This document shows positions 8,699-17,005 of a stretch of 64,000 nt of DNA, piece after piece; the stretch's first letter is position 1; every line of letters starts with the position of its first letter. The stretch is from Clostridia bacterium. GTDB taxonomy: Bacteria; Bacillota; Clostridia; Oscillospirales; CAG-272. The translations under genes were made by a program, and so were the position numbers. Where the stretch lies: contig JAFRQK010000038.1 of NCBI GenBank assembly GCA_017428635.1, positions 107,677 through 171,676 of the forward strand. Reading direction: 5' to 3'. Below the pieces are notes generated by a model. It was not told the origin of the DNA and ran no database searches. It saw only the letters and a list, made by a program, of their open reading frames with translations.

Positions 8699-9445
8699 TT
8701 ACTCTGCCGCTTCTTCTTCGTCTTCTTCGGTTTCACCCTCTGCGTCAGCTTCGGTGAATTGAGCGCCCTGACGGCTCTCGATCACAGCGTCTGCAAGGAC
8801 GGAAGCGTAAAGACGGATAGCGCGGATGGCATCGTCGTTTCCGGGGATAACGTAATCGGCGTCGTCAGGGTCGCAGTTCGTATCAACGATGGCGACTACG
8901 GGAATACCGAGTTTCTTAGCCTCAAGAACGGCGTTGTGCTCTTTTCTCGGGTCAACGATGAAAATAGCTGCAGGCAGACCGCCCATTTCTTTAATACCGC
9001 CGAGGTTTCTCTCAAGATTGTACATTTCTTTCTGCAGAGAGGCGACTTCTTTTTTGGGGAGCATATCGAAAGTACCGTCTTCCTGCATCTTTTCAAGGGA
9101 ACGGAGTCTGTCGATAGAAGTCTTGATCGTCTTGTAGTTGGTGAGCATACCGCCCAGCCATCTGACGTTGACGTAGTACATGCCGCATCTTTCAGCTTCC
9201 TCGCGGATAGCGTCTGCAGCCTGTTTCTTCGTACCAACGAAGAGGATCTTACCGCCTTCAGCTGCAGTGTCGCGCACGAAGTTATAAGCTTCTTCGAACT
9301 TTTTGATCGTCTTCTGAAGGTCGATGATGTAAAGTCCGTTGCGCTCGGTGAAGATGTACTCTGCCATCTTCGGGTTCCAGCGTCTCGTATGGTGTCCGAA
9401 GTGGACGCCGGCTTCGAGAAGCTGTTTGATGGTTACGATAGACAT
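8699..9445 (-). CDS. rpsB: 30S ribosomal protein S2
   Basis: S2 binds the neck of the small subunit and is needed for S1-type function. The sequence opens with the family start [20 protein letters not shown], continues with [20 protein letters not shown], and contains [14 protein letters not shown] and [20 protein letters not shown], the second S2 signature. A Glu/Asp-rich tail ends the protein at 248 residues, a little longer than B. subtilis S2. AGGAGG stands five bases before the ATG. It heads the rpsB-tsf operon and has a 113-base leader with nested helices and its own promoter, so autogenous control by S2 is a plausible inference. Confidence 0.97.
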   Translation of the reverse strand: MSIVTIKQLLEAGVHFGHHTRRWNPKMAEYIFTERNGLYIIDLQKTIKKFEEAYNFVRDTAAEGGKILFVGTKKQAADAIREEAERCGMYYVNVRWLGGMLTNYKTIKTSIDRLRSLEKMQEDGTFDMLPKKEVASLQKEMYNLERNLGGIKEMGGLPAAIFIVDPRKEHNAVLEAKKLGIPVVAIVDTNCDPDDADYVIPGNDDAIRAIRLYASVLADAVIESRQGAQFTEADAEGETEEDEEEAAE

Positions 9446-9469
9446 AATGTCCTCCTACGGTTTTTCCAC

Positions 9470-9528
9470 CATAGTCCGTCTTTTCTGTAACCGGATCGAC
9501 CGGCACCGTCAGAAAGAAAGGGACTATG
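9470..9528 (-). promoter_or_regulatory. Structured 5' leader of rpsB, candidate ribosomal-protein autoregulatory RNA
   Basis: Three inverted repeats nest in register: CATAGTCC/GGACTATG (9470-9477 with 9521-9528), TTTCTG/CAGAAA (9482-9487 with 9510-9515) and CCGG/CCGG (9491-9494 with 9500-9503). Together they would form one long interrupted helix ending ten bases before the AGGAGG of rpsB. This is visible structure; S2 as the ligand is inference. I do not recognise it as a known leader class. Confidence 0.6.
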
Positions 9529-9541
9529 TGTGTGATAAATT

Positions 9542-9556
9542 CGTGTCAGTGACACG
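9542..9556 (-). repeat. Perfect 15-base palindrome at the rpsB transcript start
   Basis: CGTGTCA-G-TGACACG is a seven-base inverted repeat about one base after the predicted +1 (near 9558). It could be a six-base RNA stem with a three-base loop protecting the 5' end, or a DNA operator. Confidence 0.6.
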
Positions 9557-9564
9557 TAAAAGGT

Positions 9565-9593
9565 ATTGTATCACATAATTAAATGATTTTCAA
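9565..9593 (-). promoter_or_regulatory. Sigma-A type promoter for rpsB-tsf
   Basis: TTGAAA (9588-9593), 17 bases, TACAAT (9565-9570) on the minus strand. The predicted start gives a leader of about 113 bases. Confidence 0.8.
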
Positions 9594-9614
9594 TAGTTTT
9601 TTCGGATTTTTTGA

Positions 9615-9648
9615 GCAAAAAAAGAAAAAGGGATCAGAGTCTGATCCC
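9615..9648 (-). terminator. Terminator of the HAD gene, overlapping its stop codon
   Basis: GGGATCA/TGATCCC with a five-base loop (9630-9648) is followed on the minus strand by TTTTTCTTTTTTT. The TGA stop of the HAD gene (9634-9636) is part of the second arm. Confidence 0.85.
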
Positions 9649-10499
9649 TGTCATTTCAGCGATTTTTCGTGTTACTCCGCATTCCTCGGGTGGCTCGACA
9701 GTACCTGTAGCGCTTAAAACAACTTTTTCCGGCGAGCCTGCGGGAGCAAAACAGAGATCGCTGACCTCGAACATAGTAAGATCGTTAAAATTATCGCCGA
9801 ACGAAACGAGTTTGTCGGCGCCCGTAAATCTTTTTAGATATTGAACGGCGCTTTTCTTAGATGCGTTGGGAGAATAAATCTCGACGTATCTGCTGTCGGA
9901 TGCGTTATCCTTGTAGGAAGTCAGACAGACGTTCTCGACACCGTTCAAACGATTCAGGAGTTCGTCTCCCTCGCTGTCTTTTACGATCGCGCAAAAATAG
10001 ATAACGTCTCCGAGCGAATCGGGACCGGTTTTGAACAGTTCTTCCCTCGTGACTTTGATAAAAGGTTTTCCGAACTGTCTGATCCTTTCGTCGATAAACG
10101 TTCTCATGTTTTCGCCTGTTATCTCCGAATAATACGTGAGCATTTCGCCGTCTTTATATCTGTAAACGAGAGGCAGGGTGCCGGAATCGAGAAAACTCTT
10201 CCCTGCTTTGTCGGCAACCGGATCCGGGATCCTTTTTACGTCAAGCGTCAGTCCATTTTTAACGTCGCGTATCATCGTTCCGTTCATTAGTGATACCGGG
10301 ATCGGAACGGGAACGTCGCGAAGTATACGATCTACGGTTCGGTACGTTCTGGCTGTTGAAAACGTTAATTTAATTCCTTCATGATTAAGTATTTTGATAT
10401 GAGCGATACATTCATCGGATAAGACCGGTTCTTTACCGAACAAAGTACCGTCAAGATCGGTAACGAATAGAGTATTTTCAAATTCTTTGTTCGTTTCAT
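9634..10499 (-). CDS. Cof-type HAD phosphatase with an apparent one-base frameshift near its start
   Basis: Cof/YidA-type HAD phosphatases remove phosphate from sugar phosphates and similar small molecules. The reading frame contains VTDLDGTLFG (motif I with catalytic Asp), a Thr-containing FSTART motif II, a C2-type cap, and GDNFNDLTMFEVSD (motif IV). No ATG, GTG or TTG lies upstream of motif I in that frame. The ATG at 10497-10499, which has GGGGAGGT just upstream and follows the AEC stop by ten bases, is in another frame. Adding one A to the AAAA run near 10474-10477 would join them as MKRTKNLKNTLFVTDLDGTL, giving 288 residues. This suggests a one-base deletion or sequencing error. If real, the gene is inactivated. 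It is cotranscribed with the AEC transporter and ends in a terminator. Confidence 0.8.
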
Positions 10500-10509
10500 T
10501 TACCTCCCC

Positions 10510-11454
10510 TCATATCGTACTGATGAATTGCGCGAATAAGACAAGAAGCGGAAGGGTCCCGACCGAAAATAAAGTCGTAATACCGACGATCTGAGACGAA
10601 TACCCCGAATCCATGGAATACAGTTCAGAGAACATCGAGACGACGGATGCTGACGGAAGCGCAGCCATAACTGTTCCGAAAACGATAAAAAACGGATCGA
10701 GACATAAAAGGCGAAGCACGCAAGCAGTTATTATCGGGATAACGATCAGTTTAAGAGCGGAAACGATATAAGTAGAAATTCTGCCGAACAGGAGTTTGGG
10801 CGAACGCGAAGCTATCAGCGCACCGGTTATGAGAAGTGAAACGGGCGTACAAAGCCCCGCAAGATATTGAGAAAACGAAACGACGGCAGATGGCATTCTG
10901 AACGGAAGAAGAAACAGTACGATGCCGATCAGGCTCGGGATCGTTCCGAAGTTGAAGAAAATCTTCTTCGGCGTAAGTTTGATATCATCCCTTCCGCGAG
11001 AAAGAACAAACACACCCCATGTCCAAAGAAACAAATGGAAACCCACAAGATAGAAAGCCCCGCAAAACAGCCCTTTTTCGCCGTAAAGCGAGTTCATGAT
11101 CGGGAATCCGATAAAGCCGCAATTCGTAAAGATAAGAGCAAACTCGGTAATTGCTTTGTTAGGATCTTTACGGAAACCCTTTGAAAAGAGAAACGCAAGA
11201 GAGGCCATAAATACGTGAAGGCCGAAACTCAGAGCGAGAGTTAGAAGACCCGTTTTAAGATTTTCGGTCGAGAAATCAAGGGAAATCAGCGATGAGATCA
11301 GCAAAAAGGGCTGTCCGATCTTCACGATGACAGCTGAAAGTTTTTTTGTTGATACGTCGTCGATGACGCGTGTCTTTTTTGCGACGAATCCGGCGGCAAG
11401 AAGTAAAAAAAGTGTCGCGTCCGTCGAAAGAAGCGCGCCGTAATCCAAAACCAT
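10510..11454 (-). CDS. AEC-family (auxin efflux carrier) transporter
   Basis: AEC proteins are ten-helix membrane permeases, usually for organic acids or amino-acid derivatives. The 314-residue product has two five-helix halves; the first is typical with LLLAAGFVAKKTRVIDDVSTKKLS, and FTNCGFIGFPIMNSLYGEKG is the conserved core segment. A longer frame begins at 11535, but its first 27 codons overlap a promoter (11495-11524), so I start at ATG 11452-11454 (GGGG nearby, weak ribosome site). It is transcribed divergently from the glycoside hydrolase gene, and the HAD gene follows after ten bases. The substrate is unknown; the neighbours hint at a sugar-derived acid, which is inference only. Confidence 0.8.
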   Translation of the reverse strand: MVLDYGALLSTDATLFLLLAAGFVAKKTRVIDDVSTKKLSAVIVKIGQPFLLISSLISLDFSTENLKTGLLTLALSFGLHVFMASLAFLFSKGFRKDPNKAITEFALIFTNCGFIGFPIMNSLYGEKGLFCGAFYLVGFHLFLWTWGVFVLSRGRDDIKLTPKKIFFNFGTIPSLIGIVLFLLPFRMPSAVVSFSQYLAGLCTPVSLLITGALIASRSPKLLFGRISTYIVSALKLIVIPIITACVLRLLCLDPFFIVFGTVMAALPSASVVSMFSELYSMDSGYSSQIVGITTLFSVGTLPLLVLFAQFISTI

Positions 11455-11494
11455 AAAGACCCCGAAATATAAAAGAAATTTTATGTTTGAAGAT

Positions 11495-11524
11495 ATGATA
11501 ACATAAAGAAGGGCGTTTTGTCCA
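11495..11524 (-). promoter_or_regulatory. Probable promoter of the AEC-HAD unit
   Basis: TGGACA (11519-11524), 18 bases, TATCAT (11495-11500) on the minus strand, each five of six to consensus, 40 bases before the chosen start. Confidence 0.5.
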
Positions 11525-11552
11525 TAATCAATCATAAAAACAACGCATTGTG

Positions 11553-11581
11553 TTGATTTTATAAAACGAATCGTTTATAAT
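11553..11581 (+). promoter_or_regulatory. Sigma-A type promoter for the glycoside hydrolase operon
   Basis: TTGATT (11553-11558), 17 bases, TATAAT (11576-11581). A GAAAGG ribosome site follows at about 11604-11609 and the ATG at 11623. Confidence 0.75.
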
Positions 11582-11622
11582 CGATTTAGAATAATAATTC
11601 CGAGAAAGGCAAATACCGAAAT

Positions 11623-14202
11623 ATGATCCTTCGTGACAAACTCGACAAATGTCTTGCCTCAAAGCCGGACAATCATATCCTTCCTTTTTTCTGGCAGCAC
11701 GGTGAAGACGATGAAGTCATACTCGAAGAACTGCGCAGGATCGCCGAGTCGGGCGTAGGTGCGCTTTGCGTTGAATCAAGACCTCACGAGGGCTTTGCAC
11801 GCGATCCCTGGTGGGACGATATGAATCTTATACTTGATGAATCGACAAAACTCGGACTTGACGTCTGGGTGCTTGACGATAAGTATTTCCCGACAGGATT
11901 CTGCAACGGCGCGGTAAAAGAACGGTTTCCCGAACTCGGGAAAAGAGGAATAACGGAAAAACACATCGACGTCAGAGGGCCCGTAAAAGACGGATGCGTT
12001 ATCCTTGACGGGTGGGCTGACGAAGGCGATTCATTTATTGCAGCGGTCGCATGCAAACGCGCAGACAAGGGCGAAGAACTCTCCGGCGAATGCTTCGATC
12101 TGACCGAAAACGTTCACGACGGTTTGATATATTTTGACGTTCCCGAAGGCGTATGGAGAGTGTTTCTTCTTTTTGAAAGACCGGTAAAAGACGGAAGAGT
12201 TGATTTCACGAACCCGGAATCCGTCGACCTTATGTTCAGTGAGATCTACGAGCCGCATTTTGAAAATCTCGGAAAATATTTCGGAAATACCTTTAAAGGA
12301 TTTTTCAGCGACGAGCCGTTTTTAATGGATAAGGGTTCCCTGCCAAAAAACGGTGAAACAAAGTCTCATGGGGTTTATCCGTGGAACGAACACATAAAAA
12401 AAGAACTGATCAGCAGATACGGTAAAAATTGGCTCGCACATTTGCCCTCTCTTTGGTTTACCATGGAAGGAATTTCCCCTAAGTATCGGGTCGCTTATAT
12501 GGACGGGGTGACTTCGCTTTATAAAACGAATTTCTGCGACCGGGTCGGTAACTGGTGCCGTGTTCACGGAGTTGAATATATAGGACATATCGTAGAAGAC
12601 TTCGATCAGCATTCGAATATGGGAAGCGGAGGCCATTATTTCAGATCGCTTGACGGTCAGGATATGGCAGGTGTCGACGTGGTTCTTTGTCAGATCGTTC
12701 CCGGAATGACCGAGCACGCGAACGTATGCCCGTGCTGGTATGATACTGCGGATCCTGATTTCTTTCATTTCAGCCTAGCGAAACTTGCAGCGTCACACGC
12801 CGATATCCAGCCTGCGAAAAAAGGACGGGCGATGTGCGAGATATTCGGCGCATACGGATGGGCTGAAGGGCTCAAAATGATGAAATGGCTTGCCGACCAT
12901 ATGCTCGTCAGAGGAATGAACTATTTCGTTCCTCACGCGTTCTCCGCGCAATTCCCGGACGAAGTGCCTCCGCAGTTTACCGGCGCAGGTCACAACGCGG
13001 AGTTCAGATATTTCAGGATCCTGATGGAGTATATGAACAGAGTTTCTACAATGCTCGATTCCGGTCGTCATATATGTTCCGCAGCCATCCTGTATCATGC
13101 AGAAGCGGAATGGTCAGGCGGGGACTATATGAAATTCTACGAACCGGCGCGACACCTTACGGAGAATAATATCGATTTCGATATCGTCCCGGTCGATTAT
13201 CTTCTGACCGCCGTTCCCAAAGACTGTAAAATGGAACTCTCCGGTAACGTATTCGACTGCTTTATCGTCCCGTACAGCGAATTTCTTCCCGAGAAAGCTC
13301 TTTATAAACTGGCAGAACTATCAAAAAACGGCGTCGACGTAGTATTCGTCGACGGTAAGACCGAAAAGACCGTTGAAGGCGGTGAAATGATTCTTCACGG
13401 TGATCACGTCTTCTGCTGTGAGCTCTCTTCTCTTTCAGGTTGGATGAGAGATCGCGGTTACTGTGACGTCACTGCGGACAATGAAGAGAAATATCTTCGC
13501 TTCTACCACCGACAAGTCGGCAAGGAAGACGTCTACATGCTGACGAACGAAGGGATCGATACTGCGATCAGGACTGGGATCACCTTCGGAACGTTCAAAG
13601 GCGGTAAATACGTCATGTACTCTCCGCTTGAAAACAAGGCATACTCTGAAACAAGCGAAGACGGCCGTATCACGGTATCTCTCAAACCTTACGAGTCTGT
13701 TATCTTCATTTTCGGAACGGACGTCAGCGGTTTTGATACTTTTGAAAAAAATGCTGCCGCGAAAAACTTCCTCATTGACGGCGATTGGGATTTCTCGGTC
13801 TGCACGGCGGAAGAGTACCCTGTTTTCCGTGACGGAAGGGTCCTCAAGGAGCTTGAAAACGTCACTTCTGCGAAGAATTACCCGCGTTTCGGCGGTTTTA
13901 TGAAGTATGAAAAACGATTTGATCTTTCAGTTGTTCCCGGGAGCAGATATTCGCTCGATCTCGGATACGTCGGTGAAACTGCCGAAGTAACGGTCAACGG
14001 AAAACAATGCGGAACGTCGATCATTCCTCCTTACGTTTTCGACGTAACAGACTACGTCAAAGACGGTGAAAACGAGTTATGCGTCGTCGTTTCTAATCAT
14101 CTCGGTTACGAGCAGAGAGATCTGTGTTCAAAATACCTGCTTATGGAGCCGTCCGGTCTTCTCGGGCCCGTTTCTGTATCCGAAAGGAAACTTCTGAAAT
14201 GA
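11623..14202 (+). CDS. Large uncharacterised glycoside hydrolase (TIM barrel, GH106/GH2-like architecture)
   Basis: An 859-residue protein without signal peptide. It opens with HILPFFWQHGEDDEVILEEL and a TIM-barrel-like half (GVGALCVESRP, DVWVLDDKYFPTG) that resembles the uncharacterised relatives of GH106 rhamnosidases. Carboxylate-bearing segments fit a retaining or inverting glycosidase: GFFSDEPF near residue 228 and RAMCEIFGAYGW near 403-414. Residues about 480-620 look like the alpha/beta GATase-type domain seen after such barrels. The C-terminal 120 residues form a GH2-type sugar-binding sandwich (VGETAEVTVNGKQCG ... SGLLGPVSV). The stop overlaps the start of the next gene (ATGA), so the two are coupled. 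Cytoplasmic location suggests it acts on imported oligosaccharide. Family and substrate are inferred from memory of related sequences. Confidence 0.7.
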   Translation: MILRDKLDKCLASKPDNHILPFFWQHGEDDEVILEELRRIAESGVGALCVESRPHEGFARDPWWDDMNLILDESTKLGLDVWVLDDKYFPTGFCNGAVKERFPELGKRGITEKHIDVRGPVKDGCVILDGWADEGDSFIAAVACKRADKGEELSGECFDLTENVHDGLIYFDVPEGVWRVFLLFERPVKDGRVDFTNPESVDLMFSEIYEPHFENLGKYFGNTFKGFFSDEPFLMDKGSLPKNGETKSHGVYPWNEHIKKELISRYGKNWLAHLPSLWFTMEGISPKYRVAYMDGVTSLYKTNFCDRVGNWCRVHGVEYIGHIVEDFDQHSNMGSGGHYFRSLDGQDMAGVDVVLCQIVPGMTEHANVCPCWYDTADPDFFHFSLAKLAASHADIQPAKKGRAMCEIFGAYGWAEGLKMMKWLADHMLVRGMNYFVPHAFSAQFPDEVPPQFTGAGHNAEFRYFRILMEYMNRVSTMLDSGRHICSAAILYHAEAEWSGGDYMKFYEPARHLTENNIDFDIVPVDYLLTAVPKDCKMELSGNVFDCFIVPYSEFLPEKALYKLAELSKNGVDVVFVDGKTEKTVEGGEMILHGDHVFCCELSSLSGWMRDRGYCDVTADNEEKYLRFYHRQVGKEDVYMLTNEGIDTAIRTGITFGTFKGGKYVMYSPLENKAYSETSEDGRITVSLKPYESVIFIFGTDVSGFDTFEKNAAAKNFLIDGDWDFSVCTAEEYPVFRDGRVLKELENVTSAKNYPRFGGFMKYEKRFDLSVVPGSRYSLDLGYVGETAEVTVNGKQCGTSIIPPYVFDVTDYVKDGENELCVVVSNHLGYEQRDLCSKYLLMEPSGLLGPVSVSERKLLK

Positions 14203-15194
14203 AAGAATTGAAATTCGGTATAGTCGGGACCGGAATGATAAGCGGGATGTTCGCGGATGCAGTCCTCGAAGTTGATGGAGCTTCGGTGACCGCGGTTTTG
14301 TCCAGAAAAAAAGAGACCGGAGACGATTTTGTAAGACGGAATTTCAACGACCGATCACCCTTCCCCGCGGTTGTGACCGATTATAAAGACCTTTTCTCGT
14401 CGGACGTCAACGCAATCTATGTTGCGTCTCCGAACGTCCTTCACGCCGAAACGGCGATAGAGGCTATGCACGCCGGATTTGACGTCCTATGTGAAAAACC
14501 TGTTGCCACTAACGGAAAAGAATACGCCGCGATGCTCGACGTTTCTGAAAAAACCGGTAGAGTTTTGCTTGAAGCCATGCGTCCGGCTTTCGATCCCGCT
14601 TATAATTACGTCAAACAAGCTCTTTGCGGTATCGGGAAGATCAGACGCGCCGTTTTTGAATACTGCCAGTACTCGTCGCGTTACGACAGATTCAAAAGCG
14701 GAGAATATATGCGTGCTTTCGACCCGTCTTATTCGAACGCTGCGGTTATGGATATAGGTATATATCCCATTTACGTTTGCGCAATGCTTTTCGGAGAACC
14801 GAAAGGTCCACTGAGCGCTTGTTCTACCGTTTTTGAAAACGGTATGGAAGGAGGCGGCGAAGTAATCCTTCCATACGACGGTATGAGTACGGTGATCTCT
14901 TATTCGAAGATATGCGACAGCGTGAATCCTTCAGTAATAACAGGCGAAAACGGTTCCGTTACTATAGATAAGCTTTCTTCTCCTTCGATGGTTCGTTTGA
15001 TAAAAAAAGGAGGAACAGATGAGATCATCTATTCCTCGGAAAAACTGAATAATATGAATTACGAGATAGAAGTATTTAAAGAACTGGTATCAGAACGCAA
15101 GGTAAATCATAAATACTCATCGATATCGTGTATTTCAATGGACGTAGCGGACAGAATACGCCGTGAAAGCGGAATTCGTTTTTCGGCGGACTGA
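14199..15194 (+). CDS. Gfo/Idh/MocA-family oxidoreductase
   Basis: NAD(P)-dependent oxidoreductase of the glucose-fructose oxidoreductase/inositol dehydrogenase group, which oxidise sugars or polyols. The N-terminal Rossmann motif is FGIVGTGMISG at residues 5-15, the family motif CEKPVATNGKEY is near residue 98, and the C-terminal domain carries DIGIYPIYVCAMLFGEPKG, where the Asp and a nearby residue usually sit in the active site. At 331 residues it is typical. A longer frame extends upstream into the glycoside hydrolase, but the ATG at 14199-14201, with AAAGGA 11 bases before it and a four-base overlap with the hydrolase stop, is clearly the start. The pair probably acts in one catabolic route. 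A weak repeat CTGACA/TGTCAG overlaps its stop. Confidence 0.88.
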   Translation: MKELKFGIVGTGMISGMFADAVLEVDGASVTAVLSRKKETGDDFVRRNFNDRSPFPAVVTDYKDLFSSDVNAIYVASPNVLHAETAIEAMHAGFDVLCEKPVATNGKEYAAMLDVSEKTGRVLLEAMRPAFDPAYNYVKQALCGIGKIRRAVFEYCQYSSRYDRFKSGEYMRAFDPSYSNAAVMDIGIYPIYVCAMLFGEPKGPLSACSTVFENGMEGGGEVILPYDGMSTVISYSKICDSVNPSVITGENGSVTIDKLSSPSMVRLIKKGGTDEIIYSSEKLNNMNYEIEVFKELVSERKVNHKYSSISCISMDVADRIRRESGIRFSAD

Positions 15195-15209
15195 CACAAA
15201 TCTGTCAGA

Positions 15210-16118
15210 TCATACTCCGTTTAGATATTCAAGGGCTCTTTTTGCCGCAGACGCGCCGTCTGCGCATGCCATGACTATCTGACGGAGTTTTTTCTGTCTG
15301 GTATCGCCTGCAGCAAAGACTCCGGGAGCAGACGTAAGACAGTTTTCGTCGGAAACGATATATCCTTCTTCCGTGAGATCTACAACACCGGAATAGGCGC
15401 TGTTATCCGAAATCAAACCGGTTGCCGCGAAAATTCCGCTCACCGGAATCGACCTTTTAATATCTGTTTTAAGGTCTTTAACTTCGATCCCGGTCAACGT
15501 CTCATTTCCGATTATACGAATCGGAACGTGTGAAAGTACGCGTTCGATATTATCAAATGAATCGATAGCGCGAACGTATTTATCATCAGCTCTGAATTTG
15601 TCTCTGCGATGGATCAGGTAAACTCGCCTGCAAATGCCTCCGAGATAAGCGGCGTCTTCAAGCGCGCTGTTCCCTCCTCCGATCACAGCAACGTCGCGTC
15701 CTCTGAAAAAATTACCGTCGCATACGGCGCAATATGACACTCCTTTTCCCGCAAATTCTTTTTCTCCGGGAATATCGAGTTTTCTACGCGTCACGCCGTT
15801 TGCAATTATAACGGCAGTTGCCTCATAAGTGTTCTTTTGACAAATGACTTTATAATTTGAGCCTGAGCGTTCCAACGACAATACGTTATCTGTCGTTAAT
15901 GAAACTCCCGACGCGGTAACGCACTCAAACATTCGCTGGGATAAATCCCAACCGGCTATTTCCGTGAATCCGGGATAGTTTTCGATACGGGCAGTCGTGG
16001 TCATCTGACCGCCGTACATTCCTTTTTCTATCAGGCGAACGGTAAGCCCTGCGTCAGCGGCATATATCGCCGCGGTCATCCCTGCGGGACCGGCTCCGAT
16101 TATTATAACTTCTTTCAT
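15210..16118 (-). CDS. trxB: Thioredoxin-disulfide reductase
   Basis: TrxB passes electrons from NADPH through FAD to thioredoxin. The FAD motif VIIIGAGPAGMTAAIYAADA starts at residue 4, the redox-active pair is YCAVCDG (CATCDG in most relatives), the NADPH motif is VIGGGNSALEDAAYLG, and the FAD-binding end is GVFAAGDTRQKKLRQIVMAC. At 302 residues it has the low-molecular-weight length. I start at ATG 16116-16118, preceded by GAAAGGG; an upstream ATG at 16148 would overlap the neighbour. It follows the isomerase-like gene after ten bases. Its thioredoxin partner, trxA, is 21 kb away in this window. Confidence 0.94.
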   Translation of the reverse strand: MKEVIIIGAGPAGMTAAIYAADAGLTVRLIEKGMYGGQMTTTARIENYPGFTEIAGWDLSQRMFECVTASGVSLTTDNVLSLERSGSNYKVICQKNTYEATAVIIANGVTRRKLDIPGEKEFAGKGVSYCAVCDGNFFRGRDVAVIGGGNSALEDAAYLGGICRRVYLIHRRDKFRADDKYVRAIDSFDNIERVLSHVPIRIIGNETLTGIEVKDLKTDIKRSIPVSGIFAATGLISDNSAYSGVVDLTEEGYIVSDENCLTSAPGVFAAGDTRQKKLRQIVMACADGASAAKRALEYLNGV

Positions 16119-16128
16119 AGCGGCCCTT

Positions 16129-16926
16129 TCAGTTTTCATACGGAGCAACGAATTCGCTCATCTTACGGGCGACTTCATGCGCGTCTGCGGACGGACTGCA
16201 CTCGAAAGCGAGATATCCGTCGTATCCCGCGTTTTTGATCGCGGAGAAAATATTAGCATAGTTCAATTCACCAGTTCCCGGCTCCTGCCGTCCGGGATTG
16301 TCTGCGATGTGGAAATGACCGATCAGGTCAATATTCTCAGTTATATTGCGGATAACGTTTCCTTCAGTGATTTGCTGATGATAGATGTCGAAGAGAACTT
16401 TCACGGCGGGAGAATCGACTCTTCTGATAAGATCAAATGCTTCCGAACTCTTGCTGATCAGGTAACCACCGTGGTCGACGAGAACGTTTAAGGGTTCAAA
16501 AACGACGCAAATACCGCTCTGTTCAGCGATCTTACCGAACTCTGAAAGGAGATCTGCTACCATTTCGACCTGTTTTTCTCTTTCGATATCAAAACGCTCG
16601 TTTCCGCTCGTTGCGACGATATTCGGTACACCGAGTTTTTTACACGCATCAACGGTCTCTTCAAAAGATTTTATAAACGGTTTCCTGGAATCCTCGTATA
16701 CCATTCCGTGTTCCCATTCAAGAAAACCTTTCAGGCTTTCATCGGTTGATTCGATCAGAATAGCAGAATTGACCATCTCTTCCTTTTTTAGGAAATCGGC
16801 GGCTCTGTCAAGGTCAAGATTTGACCATGAAAGATTTTCAAGAGCGGAAAAACCGCACTTTTTAGCTTCGGTTACGTTTTCATACCAGTCCCCTCCGAAC
16901 CACCATCCGCAAGAAGAAAATTTCAT
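16129..16926 (-). CDS. Hydroxypyruvate isomerase-like TIM-barrel sugar isomerase/epimerase
   Basis: The 265-residue protein belongs to the xylose-isomerase-like TIM barrels (AP endonuclease 2 fold). Metal and active-site motifs are VFEPLN (Glu near 160), LFDIYHQQ (Asp-x-Tyr-His) and HFHIADNPGRQEPGTGELNY, the last being characteristic of hydroxypyruvate isomerase (Hyi) relatives. Many such proteins act on other ketoses, so the exact reaction is open. The ATG at 16924-16926 follows AAAGGG. It has a perfect consensus promoter with a short inverted repeat in its leader, and trxB is downstream in the same unit. Proximity to the glycoside hydrolase/Gfo pair suggests a carbohydrate role. Confidence 0.8.
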   Translation of the reverse strand: MKFSSCGWWFGGDWYENVTEAKKCGFSALENLSWSNLDLDRAADFLKKEEMVNSAILIESTDESLKGFLEWEHGMVYEDSRKPFIKSFEETVDACKKLGVPNIVATSGNERFDIEREKQVEMVADLLSEFGKIAEQSGICVVFEPLNVLVDHGGYLISKSSEAFDLIRRVDSPAVKVLFDIYHQQITEGNVIRNITENIDLIGHFHIADNPGRQEPGTGELNYANIFSAIKNAGYDGYLAFECSPSADAHEVARKMSEFVAPYEN

Positions 16927-16939
16927 ATAATTCCCTTTC

Positions 16940-16957
16940 TGCGGCACAATTGCCGCA
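16940..16957 (-). repeat. Inverted repeat in the isomerase leader, operator or RNA hairpin
   Basis: TGCGGCA-CAAT-TGCCGCA lies 13-30 bases after the predicted +1 and directly upstream of the AAAGGG ribosome site. It could be a repressor site or a hairpin affecting translation. Confidence 0.55.
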
Positions 16958-16976
16958 TATATTATCTTTTGATAAA

Positions 16977-17005
16977 ATTATATCAATCAGACGGTTTGAT
17001 GTCAA
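16977..17005 (-). promoter_or_regulatory. Perfect sigma-A promoter for the isomerase-trxB unit
   Basis: TTGACA (17000-17005), 17 bases, TATAAT (16977-16982), a full consensus match. The -35 box directly abuts the end of the ftsH terminator. Confidence 0.88.

Noticed and set aside
8199-9490. Two antisense frames (187 and 243 codons) opposite tsf and rpsB
   Set aside because: They mirror highly conserved genes and read as low-complexity; no start signal supports them.
16940-16957. Rho-independent terminator in the isomerase leader
   Set aside because: The hairpin lacks a U-tract and lies just upstream of the ribosome site; an operator or leader hairpin is likelier.
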